Made by a program: the position numbers and the translations under genes | Part shown: one piece after another, positions 1 through 6,867 of the stretch | Position numbering within the stretch: the first letter of the stretch is position 1 | How the letters are laid out: every line of letters begins with the position of its first letter | Source: DASZIT01 sp036264255 | GTDB lineage: Bacteria; Actinomycetota; Acidimicrobiia; Acidimicrobiales; RAAP-2 | Direction: 5' to 3' | Assembly: GCA_036264255.1 (NCBI GenBank) | Contig: DATARI010000167.1 | Span: 1-12,243 of the forward strand | DNA: 12,243 bases | The notes under the pieces: model-generated | Databases searched by the model: none | Told to the model about the DNA's origin: nothing | What the model saw: only the letters and a program-made list of their open reading frames with translations

Positions 1-750
1 GGCGACGAGTTCATCGTCAACGGCCAGAAGGTGTGGACCTCGGGGGCCCAGGACAGCGACTGGGCAATCCTGATCGCCCGGACCAACCCGGACGCCCCCA
101 AGCACAAGGGCATCACCTACTTCCTGGTGGACATGCGCACCCCGGGCATCGAGGTCCGACCGCTCCGGCAGATCACCGGGTTCGCCCATTTCAACGAGGT
201 CTTCCTCACCGACGTAGCCATCCCCGCCGACAACGTGGTGGGCACCGTCGACAACGGGTGGGCGGTGACCCACACCACGCTGAGCAATGAGCGAACCCTC
301 ATCGGCGGGTCCGGACAGGGCCTCACCACCGACCAGGTACTGGATCTCGCCCGGCGGCACGGGGGGAGCGCCGACCCGTTGGTCCGCCAGCACATCGCCG
401 CCTTCTACACCCGTGCCCAGCTGCTGCGATTCATGAACTACCGGGTGCAGACCGCCCTGTCCCACGGCCGCCAGCCCGGCCCCGAGGCGGCCACCACCAA
501 GCTGATGGTGTCCCAGCACATGGGCCTGACCGGTGACCTGCTGATGGAGTTGGTCGGGACCAACGGGATGCTGGCCGACAGGAGCGCCATCGACAACGGG
601 ATCTGGGAGACCGCGTTCCTCAATCAGTGGATGTCGAGGCTCGGAGGCGGGACGGACAACATCCAGCGGAACTCCCTCGGTGAGCGGGTCCTCGGCCTGC
701 CCCCCGAACCCCGTACCGACAAGGATGTGCCCTTCAGCGCGCTGGCCTGA
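1..750 (+). CDS. Acyl-CoA dehydrogenase, 3' part (5' end outside window)
   Basis: This is the C-terminal 249 residues of an FAD-dependent acyl-CoA dehydrogenase (ACAD), which alpha,beta-desaturates acyl-CoA thioesters. The frame is open to base 1, and the visible part begins in the middle beta-domain at a GQKVWTSGAQ motif, followed by a PGIEVRPLRQITG stretch and FNEVFLTDV. A C-terminal helical domain follows and ends in GGGTDNIQRN...ERVLGLP, the family signature. About 150 N-terminal residues of a usual ~400 are missing because of the window edge, not because the gene is broken. Where MCAD-type enzymes carry the catalytic Glu (EGT), this protein has Gly (GGT), so its base must lie elsewhere, or it may be one subunit of a heteromer. 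It is a clear paralogue of the ACAD at 4031-5341. The family is certain; the substrate is unknown. Confidence 0.95.
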   Translation, partial: GDEFIVNGQKVWTSGAQDSDWAILIARTNPDAPKHKGITYFLVDMRTPGIEVRPLRQITGFAHFNEVFLTDVAIPADNVVGTVDNGWAVTHTTLSNERTLIGGSGQGLTTDQVLDLARRHGGSADPLVRQHIAAFYTRAQLLRFMNYRVQTALSHGRQPGPEAATTKLMVSQHMGLTGDLLMELVGTNGMLADRSAIDNGIWETAFLNQWMSRLGGGTDNIQRNSLGERVLGLPPEPRTDKDVPFSALA

Positions 751-752
751 GG

Positions 753-766
753 CGCCCGGCCGGGCG
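753..766 (+). terminator. GC-rich perfect palindrome just after the ACAD stop, possible terminator hairpin
   Basis: CGCCCGG is followed directly by CCGGGCG, two bases after the stop codon. It can fold as a 5-bp stem with a GGCC loop. No T-run follows, so it is not a classical intrinsic terminator, although GC-rich actinomycete terminators often lack one. The call rests on position and symmetry only. Confidence 0.25.
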
Positions 767-792
767 TGGCTCTAGGGTCGGTTCGGCTGATC

Positions 793-797
793 GGAGG
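793..797 (+). promoter_or_regulatory. Ribosome binding site of the LLM oxidoreductase
   Basis: GGAGG lies 8 bases before the ATG at 806. It is one of the strongest Shine-Dalgarno sequences in the window and fixes the start. It suggests independent translation rather than coupling to the upstream ACAD. Confidence 0.75.
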
Positions 798-805
798 CAC
801 CCACC

Positions 806-1741
806 ATGACCGGACCCGCACAACTGTCAACTAGCCTGCCCACCTTCGCGGCGGAGGACCCCGGGGACTGGTCCCATCTGGTCGAGTTCGCCCGGGCGGC
901 GGACCAGGCCGGCATTGATCGACTGGTGATGTCCGACCACATCGTGTTCGGCGAGCATCTCGACGCTTACAGCGATCCGGCCAACGGCGGGTCCCGGGGC
1001 GGCCGGCAGCCGACCGGGCCCGATGGGTCGTGGCTCGAGCCGCTCGCCACCATCGCCCACCTCACCGCGGTGGCGACCCGGGCTCGGTTCGCCACCAACA
1101 TCCTGGTGGCGGCGTTGCGGAGACCGGTGGTGTTGGCGAAGTCGGCGGCCACCATCGACGTCCTGTCCGGCGGCCGATTCGACCTCGGGGTCGGGGTCGG
1201 CTGGCAGCGCGAGGAATACGAGGCAGCCGGACTCTCCTTCGAAGGCCGGGGCCGGCTGCTCAACCACAGCATCGAGGTGTGCCAGGCCCTCTGGCAGAAC
1301 CGGACGGCCAGCTACGACCGCGACGAGTTGTCGTTCACCAACATCCACCAGATGCCGAAGCCGACCCAGCCCGGAGGGATACCGATCTGGGTGAGTGGCA
1401 CCGTCAACCCCCGGTCGATGGACCGCTTGGCCCGTTACGGTTCGGGATGGATCCCCTGGGGGGACGACGCCGCCGACATCGAGGCCGGCATCAGCCGGAT
1501 GCGGGCGGCGGTGGCCGAACGCGGACGGGATCCGGAGGGATTGGGCGTGGTCGGCACGCTCCGGGGGGTGAAAGACGACAACGGCGACCTGGATCTGGCC
1601 CAGACGATGGAGCCCGTCCCGAAACTCCACCAGGCCGGCGTCACCGATTTTCGGATCGCCCTCAAGCCGTCCCAGGGGGAGCAGGCGACGCTCGACCACC
1701 TCGGCGAGGTGGTGAACGCCTTCCGGTCAGCCACTGCCTGA
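806..1741 (+). CDS. LLM-class oxidoreductase, probably F420-dependent
   Basis: This 311-residue protein is a bacterial luciferase-like (LLM) TIM-barrel oxidoreductase. Visible features are the N-terminal barrel strand with DRLVMSDH (about residues 38-45), a GSWLEPLATIAHLTAVATR segment (about 74-92), and the family hallmark SGGRFDLGVGVGWQREEYEA (121-140). A PIWVSG strand follows, then MDRLARYGSGWIPW near residue 220. The length is normal for the TIGR03619-like group, which in actinomycetes generally uses deazaflavin F420, with FMN the alternative. It would act in the cytosol on a hydroxy, keto or enoyl compound. The start is set by a GGAGG site 8 bases upstream. It sits 55 bp after the ACAD and about 200 bp before the next unit, so it may be its own transcription unit or the end of the upstream one. 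The family is confident; cofactor choice and substrate are inferred. Confidence 0.93.
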   Translation: MTGPAQLSTSLPTFAAEDPGDWSHLVEFARAADQAGIDRLVMSDHIVFGEHLDAYSDPANGGSRGGRQPTGPDGSWLEPLATIAHLTAVATRARFATNILVAALRRPVVLAKSAATIDVLSGGRFDLGVGVGWQREEYEAAGLSFEGRGRLLNHSIEVCQALWQNRTASYDRDELSFTNIHQMPKPTQPGGIPIWVSGTVNPRSMDRLARYGSGWIPWGDDAADIEAGISRMRAAVAERGRDPEGLGVVGTLRGVKDDNGDLDLAQTMEPVPKLHQAGVTDFRIALKPSQGEQATLDHLGEVVNAFRSATA

Positions 1742-1774
1742 AGACCTGACCGGCGTCGGACGCCAGCCGGCGAT

Positions 1775-1789
1775 CCCGGCCCGACCGGG
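1775..1789 (+). terminator. Possible terminator hairpin after the LLM gene
   Basis: CCCGG and CCGGG are separated by a 5-base loop, 33 bases after the stop. A second small stem (GGCG/CGCC at 1752-1764) lies just before it. Neither has a T-run. The placement between two transcription units is the main support. Confidence 0.2.
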
Positions 1790-1828
1790 GGCCCAATTCC
1801 GGAACCGGATTTCGATTTGGGAAGGTGT

Positions 1829-1842
1829 ATTCAATATTGAAT
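1829..1842. promoter_or_regulatory. Perfect 14-bp AT-rich palindrome, candidate operator
   Basis: ATTCAATATTGAAT is identical on both strands and stands in an AT-rich patch inside very GC-rich DNA, about 110 bp before the dehydratase start. A perfect palindrome of this length between two transcription units is typical of a dimeric repressor site of TetR, GntR or MarR type. I see no clean -35/-10 pair around it. A weak -10-like CATACT lies downstream at 1902-1907, inside a small inverted repeat (GCCAT at 1900-1904, ATGGC at 1910-1914). No regulator gene is present in the window, so the cognate protein is unknown. Confidence 0.5.
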
Positions 1843-1950
1843 TGTGGTTCGGCGGCCAGAACCGGGGCCATCGCCCCTGTTCATTTCCGCCGAGCCTGTG
1901 CCATACTCCATGGCTTGTGAGGGGTGATCCGAGAGTCCTGGAGTCGCGTC

Positions 1951-3219
1951 GTGGGTGAAGCGGGCGGCATCACCGACGAGGCGATCGAGCGACTGCGAGC
2001 GAGGATCGGCATCCCCGAACCGCACCCGGTCGCCCCCCACTACACCCGACCGGGGGTGGACGCCTTCCGTCACGTGGCCGAGTGCTACGGCGACGACAAC
2101 CGGTTGTGGTGGGACGAGGATTATGCGGCCGCCTCGGTCTGGGGAGGGGTGATCGCCCCGCCGCCGCTGGTGGGCGGCGACTCCCTCATCGGGGTGGACG
2201 AAGTGGCCGAAGTCGCCCCGGAAGTCCGTGACCTGATGCGGGGCGACCCGCTCCGAGGGGTGCACGCGTTCTACGCCGCCAGCGCCCGCGAGTGGTGGGC
2301 CCCCCTCCGCCCCGGTCGGCGGGTGGCGCGTCGCAACGCATTGGTCGGAGTGCTGGACAAGCCGAGCCAGTTCGCCGAGCGGGCGGTGCACGAGTGGACC
2401 GGCCAGGTCTTCCAGGACGACCAGGGAGCCATCCTCTCGGGCCAGTACCGGTTGATGGTCCGCACCGAGCGGACCAAGGCGCGAGAGAAGAAGAAGAACG
2501 ACAGGCTCGAGCTCCGCCCCTACTCCGACGAGGAGATCGACGCCATCGACGCCCAGTACGACAAGGAGGGGCCGCGGGGCACGACGCCCCGCTGGTGGGA
2601 AGAGGTGACCGAAGGAGACGAACTCGGGCCGATGGTGAAGGGCCCGCTCACAGTCACCGACATGATCTGCTGGCACGTGGGGATGGGCATGGGCCTCTAT
2701 GGGGTCAAGCCCCTCCGGCTGGGAGCCCAAAACCGCAAGCGCATCCCCAGGTTCTTCCACCGCGACGACCTCAACGTCCCCGACGTGATGCAGCGGGTCC
2801 ACTGGGATCCCGAGTTCGCCCAGCGGGCCGGGAATCCGACCACCTTCGACTACGGGAGGATGCGGGAGACCTGGCTCATCCATCTGTGCACCGACTGGAT
2901 GGGGGATGACGCCTGGCTATGGAAGCTGGACTGCGAGTTCCGGAAGTTCAACTTCGTCGGCGATACCCAGTGGCTACAAGGCAGCGTGGTCAGGAAGTAC
3001 CTGGCCGAGGGGGGCCGACCGGCGGTGGACATCGAGCTGTCGGCTCAGAACCAACGGGGGGAGCTCACCACCCCCGGCCACGCCACCATCCTCCTCCCCA
3101 GTCGGGCCCATGGACCGGTGGTCCTCCCCGACCCTCCGGGCGGCGCCACCGACCTCGATGCCGCCCTCCGGGCCATCGCCTCCGGATTCGCCGACGGCAC
3201 CGCGGCGCCCCTCCGATGA
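1951..3219 (+). CDS. Double-hotdog acyl-CoA dehydratase (MaoC / FAS1-like dehydratase family)
   Basis: This protein of about 422 residues has two hotdog halves, as in FAS1-like dehydratase/MaoC proteins that hydrate 2-enoyl-CoAs. The N-terminal half carries an ITDEAIERLRARIG opening and a YGDDNRLWWD motif (46-55), the counterpart of the MaoC hydratase stretch, followed by WGGVIAPPPL. A charged linker (KAREKKKNDR) precedes the second half, which contains FDYGRMRETWL (299-309), TDWMGDD (314-320) and FNFVGDTQW (333-341). GTG 1951 is chosen because GGAG lies 7 bases upstream and the protein then begins as relatives do. An in-frame GTG at 1924, 9 codons longer, is the alternative but has no properly spaced ribosome site. 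The stop overlaps the next start as ATGA, implying translational coupling. It probably hydrates the product of the neighbouring ACADs. The exact substrate is not visible. Confidence 0.88.
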   Translation: MGEAGGITDEAIERLRARIGIPEPHPVAPHYTRPGVDAFRHVAECYGDDNRLWWDEDYAAASVWGGVIAPPPLVGGDSLIGVDEVAEVAPEVRDLMRGDPLRGVHAFYAASAREWWAPLRPGRRVARRNALVGVLDKPSQFAERAVHEWTGQVFQDDQGAILSGQYRLMVRTERTKAREKKKNDRLELRPYSDEEIDAIDAQYDKEGPRGTTPRWWEEVTEGDELGPMVKGPLTVTDMICWHVGMGMGLYGVKPLRLGAQNRKRIPRFFHRDDLNVPDVMQRVHWDPEFAQRAGNPTTFDYGRMRETWLIHLCTDWMGDDAWLWKLDCEFRKFNFVGDTQWLQGSVVRKYLAEGGRPAVDIELSAQNQRGELTTPGHATILLPSRAHGPVVLPDPPGGATDLDAALRAIASGFADGTAAPLR

Positions 3220-4031
3220 CCGACCCTTCCTACCGCTCGGTAGAGGGTTTGTCGGTCGAGGTGCGGGACTCGGTCCTCCGGCTGCGGCTCGACCGCCCGG
3301 ACCGGCGCAACGCCATCAACGACACCATGATGGCCGGGCTCATCGAGGCGGTGGACGAAGCCGGTCGGGACGAGGGTGTGCGGGTGATCCACATCGCCGG
3401 CAACGGCGACCACTTCTGCGGGGGAGCCGACATCGTCGCCCGCAACGCCGGCGACCCGCCAAGGCCCCGGGTCGGGGCCATCCAACGCCGCCTGCCGTCT
3501 CAGGCCCACCGTCTGCTTCCCCTCCTGTGCTCCGTGCAGGTCCCGGTCGTCTGCAGCGTCCGGGGCTGGGCGGCCGGCATCGGGATGCAGATCGCCACCG
3601 CCGCCGATTTCACCGTGGCCGCCGAGGACGCGATGTTCTGGGAGCCGTTCTCCTCCCGAGGGTTCACCCCCGACAGCGGGGCGACCTGGCTGTTGCCGCG
3701 AGCCGTCGGCGTGGCCCGGGCCCGGGAGCTGTTGCTGCTCGGCCGCAAACTGGGCGGGACCGAGGCGGCAGCCTGGGGTCTGGTCCACCGGGCGGTGCCC
3801 GCCGAGGAGGTGGACCGGGTGACCGAAGAGCTGGTGGCCCTCCTGGCCGTCGGGCCGACCGTTGCCCTCGGGCTCACCAAGTGGCTCCTCCAGGCCGGCG
3901 CCTCGCTGCCGCTGGAGGAGCATCTGCGCAACGAGGGTTTCGCCATGGAGCTCTCCTCCCGGAGCGAGGATTTCCGTGAGGGCCTGGGGGCGTTCAAGGA
4001 CCGCCGGGATCCGGACTTCAAGGGAAGGTGA
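3216..4031 (+). CDS. Enoyl-CoA hydratase/isomerase (crotonase family, PaaG-like)
   Basis: This is a 271-residue crotonase-fold protein of standard length. The oxyanion-hole segments are HFCGGADI (66-73) and GWAAGIGM (117-124). The stretch GFTPDSGATWLLPRAVG (149-165) and the C-terminal FREGLGAF...R.P.F.G resemble PaaG-type enoyl-CoA isomerases/hydratases. Asp153 is present, where PaaG-type enzymes use an Asp. Glu171 matches one of the two hydratase glutamates (Glu164 of the rat enzyme), but the position of the other (Glu144) is Phe. This favours isomerase or specialised activity over simple hydration. The ATG overlaps the dehydratase stop (ATGA), and the stop overlaps the next gene (TGATG), so all three are translationally coupled. 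The same frame is open far upstream, but that part is only the shadow of the dehydratase gene. Family certain, reaction inferred. Confidence 0.93.
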   Translation: MTDPSYRSVEGLSVEVRDSVLRLRLDRPDRRNAINDTMMAGLIEAVDEAGRDEGVRVIHIAGNGDHFCGGADIVARNAGDPPRPRVGAIQRRLPSQAHRLLPLLCSVQVPVVCSVRGWAAGIGMQIATAADFTVAAEDAMFWEPFSSRGFTPDSGATWLLPRAVGVARARELLLLGRKLGGTEAAAWGLVHRAVPAEEVDRVTEELVALLAVGPTVALGLTKWLLQAGASLPLEEHLRNEGFAMELSSRSEDFREGLGAFKDRRDPDFKGR

Positions 4032-5341
4032 TGGCCACCACCGACGAGCGGCTGTTCGTGACCGGTCTGGACGCCAGCGACTTGACGGCTCGAGCCCGCC
4101 AGTGGGTGGCCGACCACGTCCCCGAGGCGTGGCGCCGGGCAGCCGATGAGGGCGGGGCGTCCGCCATCCGCAAGGTCCGACCCCGGGCCGACTACGAAGC
4201 CTGGTATCCGGTGTTCGCCGCCTCCGGGTTGGTGGCACCCACCTGGCCGGTGGCGTACGGCGGGGCGGGGCTGACCCCGGCCGAGGCGCGGACGGTGGAG
4301 ATCGAGTTGGCGCCCTACAACCTGGGGCGGCTCAACCCCCGGGGGCTGAGCCTGGCGGCGCCGGCCCTCTTCGCCTTCGGCACCGAGGAGCAGCGGTTGC
4401 GCTACCTCCCTCCCATCGTCAGGAACCAGGAGGTCTGGTGCCAGCTGTTCAGTGAGCCGGGGGCCGGTTCCGACCTCGCCTCGCTGGCCACCCGGGCGGA
4501 GCGGGACGGGGACGGATGGGTGATCACCGGACAGAAGGTCTGGAACACCTGGGCCCACCTGGCCGACTTCGGGGTGCTGCTGGCCCGGACCGACGCCGAT
4601 GCCCCCAAGCGGCAGGGCATCACCTACTTCCTGATCGGCATGCATGAGCCGGGGGTCGAGGTCCGCCCGCTCCGGCACATCACCGGGGAGATCGACTTCA
4701 ACGAGGTATTCCTCGACGGGGCCCGGGTTCCCGACACCCAGCGGGTGGGGGAGGTCAACGCCGGGTGGAAGGTGGGGAACGCCACTCTCTCCGGCGAGCG
4801 GCAGATGGTCTCGGGCTCCGGCTCCGGGGGCGTCGACCGGATCGGCGGAGGGGGAGCCGAGCGCCTGGTCCACCTGGCCAAGCGCCGGACCGGGGAGGGA
4901 CGCCCCGGCGGCTGGAGCGATCCCCGGGTGCGCCAGCGGCTCATGCAAGTGCTCAGCGAGGAGCGGATCCGCAACTGGACCAACCAACGGATCCGGGCGG
5001 GCATCAAGGCCGGCCGCTCCCCGGGACCGGAGAGCTCGGTGGGCAAGGTCCACCAGGGCGATCTCAACCAACGGATGCAGCTTCTGGCTACCGACCTCCT
5101 GGGAGCCGACGCCATCGCCTGGTCGACCGGGGCCGCCGAGGATGGCGCCAGCGACGCCGGTGAGCGGTACGCCGCCTCGCTGCCCTACGAACTGAAGGGC
5201 ATGCTCCGGAGCCGGGCCAACACCATCGAGGGCGGCACCACCGAGGTGAACAAGAACATCATCGCCGAGCGGGTGCTCGGCCTTCCCCGGGAGCCAGATC
5301 CCTGGCAGCAGTCGCCGTGGCGGGAGGTACCCCGGAACTAG
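4031..5341 (+). CDS. Acyl-CoA dehydrogenase
   Basis: This 436-residue full-length ACAD has an N-terminal helical domain followed by QLFSEPGAGSDL (138-149), the usual FAD/substrate-contacting loop. GQKVWNTWAH (from 167) and the PGVEVRPLRHITG beta-domain come next. The C-terminal signature is IEGGTTEVNKNIIAERVLGLP (from 399). The residue aligned with the MCAD catalytic Glu is Gly401, with Glu400 one place earlier, so the base is probably displaced or lies in another helix. ATG 4031 overlaps the upstream TGA, with AGGGA 5 bases before it; a GTG at 4028 is a less likely start. It shares long stretches with the partial ACAD at 1-750, and the two may act on successive intermediates or form a heteromer. 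It is the last gene of the coupled unit that starts at 1951. The substrate is unknown. Confidence 0.95.
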   Translation: MATTDERLFVTGLDASDLTARARQWVADHVPEAWRRAADEGGASAIRKVRPRADYEAWYPVFAASGLVAPTWPVAYGGAGLTPAEARTVEIELAPYNLGRLNPRGLSLAAPALFAFGTEEQRLRYLPPIVRNQEVWCQLFSEPGAGSDLASLATRAERDGDGWVITGQKVWNTWAHLADFGVLLARTDADAPKRQGITYFLIGMHEPGVEVRPLRHITGEIDFNEVFLDGARVPDTQRVGEVNAGWKVGNATLSGERQMVSGSGSGGVDRIGGGGAERLVHLAKRRTGEGRPGGWSDPRVRQRLMQVLSEERIRNWTNQRIRAGIKAGRSPGPESSVGKVHQGDLNQRMQLLATDLLGADAIAWSTGAAEDGASDAGERYAASLPYELKGMLRSRANTIEGGTTEVNKNIIAERVLGLPREPDPWQQSPWREVPRN

Positions 5342-5366
5342 CCGAGTTCGAGAGCGCTCCCGGTGC

Positions 5367-5385
5367 CGCCGGCGTGGCTCCGGCG
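5367..5385 (+). terminator. Weak hairpin after the second ACAD
   Basis: CGCCGG and CCGGCG flank a 7-base loop, 25 bases after the stop codon. No T-run follows. It would close the unit that starts at 1951, just before the promoter-like island near 5400. Low confidence, since such stems are common in DNA this rich in GC. Confidence 0.2.
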
Positions 5386-5398
5386 TCGGAATCGCCAA

Positions 5399-5413
5399 AC
5401 GTATATCATATGC
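5399..5413 (+). promoter_or_regulatory. AT-rich promoter-like island before the amidohydrolase gene
   Basis: A short AT island, GTATATCATATGC (5401-5413), interrupts GC-rich spacer DNA and is nearly a palindrome around its central C. It holds a -10-like TATCAT (5404-5409), but no convincing -35 is seen at the right distance. Transcription from this box would begin at about 5416, exactly at an ATG. A short reading frame from there (or from ATG 5410) ends in a GTGA overlap with the amidohydrolase start at 5478. The -10 call is by eye. Confidence 0.35.
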
Positions 5414-5477
5414 CGATGACGCCAAGACGGTTGAAGCCGGCCCGGTCGCCCGGGGTGCCGGGGCCTGGAACGACCTC

Positions 5478-6713
5478 GTGACCACCGAGGCCGCCCCCCG
5501 GCCGGACGTCAGCGAGGAGCGGGTCGCCCGCATCCCCCCGATCGTGGATCTCGACGCCCACCTGGTGGAGCCCGAAGACCTGTGGACGAGCCGGCTCCCG
5601 GCCCAGTACCGGGACATCGGCCCCCATGTCGAGTACCTGCCGGCCGGCACCCCCATCCTCGAAGGTGGCGGCTACATCGAGGCCCCGGGGACCGAAGGCC
5701 CACCGGTGGCCTGGTGGTTCTACGAGGATCACCGGTATTCGGTGAAGCGGCTCATCGCCGCCGCCGGCTACCCGGCCGACGAGATCACCATGCAGGGCAT
5801 CACTTTCGACCAGATGCGGCCAGGGTGTTGGAAGCCGAAGGACCGGCTGGCCGACATGGACATCAACGGCATCGAGGCCCAGTTGTGCTTCCCCAACTAC
5901 CCACGCTTCTGCGGGCAGCTCTTCATGCGGGGGAAGGATAAGGACCTGGCTCTGCTGTGCGTCCAGGCCTACAACGACTGGATGGTGGAGGAGTGGGCCG
6001 GCGACAGCGGCGGCCGGCTGATCCCGCTGTGCCTGATCCCGTTGTGGGATCCGCAACTGGCCGCCGCCGAGGTCCGCCGCAACGCGGCCCGCGGGGTACG
6101 GGCGGTCTGCTTCAGCGAGCTGCCCACCTTCCTCGGACTCCCCAGCATCTACTCCGGGCACTGGGATCCCTTCTTTGCCGCCTGCGACGAGACCGGCACG
6201 GTGGTGGCGTGCCACATCGGGTCGGGCACCAAGACGCCGCAGACCAGCCCGGATGCTCCCGACGCGGTGGCGGGGACCATCATCTTCGGCAACAGCGTGG
6301 GCTCGATGAGCGATTTCCTCTACTCGGGGGTCTTCCTCCGTTTCCCCAACCTCAAACTCCTCTACGCCGAGGCCCAGATCGGCTGGATCCCTTACCTGCT
6401 GGAACGGATCGACGATGTGTGGGAGACCCACCGGGGCTGGAGCCACAGCCAGGAGTTCACCAAGGAGAAGCCGTCCGCCATGTACTGGGACCACGTCTTC
6501 TCCACCTTCTTCAAGGACTCGGTGGGGATCCAGATGCTCGACCGGGTGGGGGAGGACAACGTGATCTTCGAGAGCGACTATCCCCATCAGGACGGCACCT
6601 GGCCCTACACCCGCCAGGAGGCGGCCAGGCAGTTCGGCCACCTCGACCCGGTCGTCATCGAGAAACTCGCCCGGGGCAACGCCATCCGCTTGCTGGGTCT
6701 CGACCGGCCCTGA
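5478..6713 (+). CDS. Amidohydrolase-2 family metal-dependent hydrolase
   Basis: This 411-residue TIM-barrel protein belongs to the amidohydrolase_2 (ACMSD-like) family, which hydrolyses or decarboxylates substrates at a divalent-metal site. Visible metal-site motifs are DLDAHLVEP (24-32, Asp26 and His28), CHIGSG (His246) and ESDYPHQDGTWP (Asp367, His370). The FPNLKLLYAEAQIGWIPYLLERID stretch (about residues 290-315) is also typical. This subgroup is frequent in actinobacterial catabolic clusters, where it is suspected of ring-opening or C-C hydrolysis; no substrate can be read from the sequence. GTG 5478 is the first available start; its ribosome site is poor (GGA at 5467), and it overlaps the stop of a 23-codon upstream frame as GTGA. 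It is set apart by an AT-rich promoter-like island upstream and a hairpin downstream, so it may be a single-gene unit. Confidence 0.92.
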   Translation: MTTEAAPRPDVSEERVARIPPIVDLDAHLVEPEDLWTSRLPAQYRDIGPHVEYLPAGTPILEGGGYIEAPGTEGPPVAWWFYEDHRYSVKRLIAAAGYPADEITMQGITFDQMRPGCWKPKDRLADMDINGIEAQLCFPNYPRFCGQLFMRGKDKDLALLCVQAYNDWMVEEWAGDSGGRLIPLCLIPLWDPQLAAAEVRRNAARGVRAVCFSELPTFLGLPSIYSGHWDPFFAACDETGTVVACHIGSGTKTPQTSPDAPDAVAGTIIFGNSVGSMSDFLYSGVFLRFPNLKLLYAEAQIGWIPYLLERIDDVWETHRGWSHSQEFTKEKPSAMYWDHVFSTFFKDSVGIQMLDRVGEDNVIFESDYPHQDGTWPYTRQEAARQFGHLDPVVIEKLARGNAIRLLGLDRP

Positions 6714-6726
6714 TCGAGGCCGGAGT

Positions 6727-6742
6727 ACCGACCCCGGTCGGT
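6727..6742 (+). terminator. Hairpin after the amidohydrolase gene, possible terminator
   Basis: ACCGAC and GTCGGT form a 6-bp stem around a CCCG loop, 13 bases after the stop. There is no T-run. Together with the promoter-like features 80 bases downstream, it plausibly separates two transcription units. Confidence 0.3.
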
Positions 6743-6814
6743 GAAGCCTCCGGGGGAGCCAGGCAGTGGACCCCGACATCCCCGTCGATGCGAACGCCCC
6801 GACTTGGTTGCGCC

Positions 6815-6832
6815 CCATAGTAAGTACTATGG
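6815..6832. promoter_or_regulatory. 18-bp inverted repeat overlapping a -10-like box, candidate operator/promoter
   Basis: CCATAGTA and TACTATGG are perfect 8-bp arms separated by AG. The right arm contains TACTAT (6825-6830), a good -10 hexamer of the TAnnnT type. A weak TTGG-containing -35 (about 6803-6808, CTTGGT) lies 16 bases before it. A repressor bound here would block the promoter of the CoA-transferase operon. The geometry suits a TetR-type dimer, but no regulator gene is in view. The element differs in sequence from the palindrome at 1829-1842. Confidence 0.5.
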
Positions 6833-6867
6833 TAGGAGGAGAGACAACACCAGGAGGGGGTGGGGGA

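Noticed and set aside
2919..3215. Upstream extension of the crotonase frame into the dehydratase gene
   Set aside because: The stretch is Arg/Pro-rich shadow sequence in a different frame from the confidently assigned dehydratase, and the family-typical start is the ATG at 3216.
6766..6867. N-terminal extension of the CoA-transferase from GTG 6766
   Set aside because: It would be encoded across a promoter/operator-like inverted repeat, ends in a glycine run unlike the family, and a better start with AGGAGG exists at 6868.
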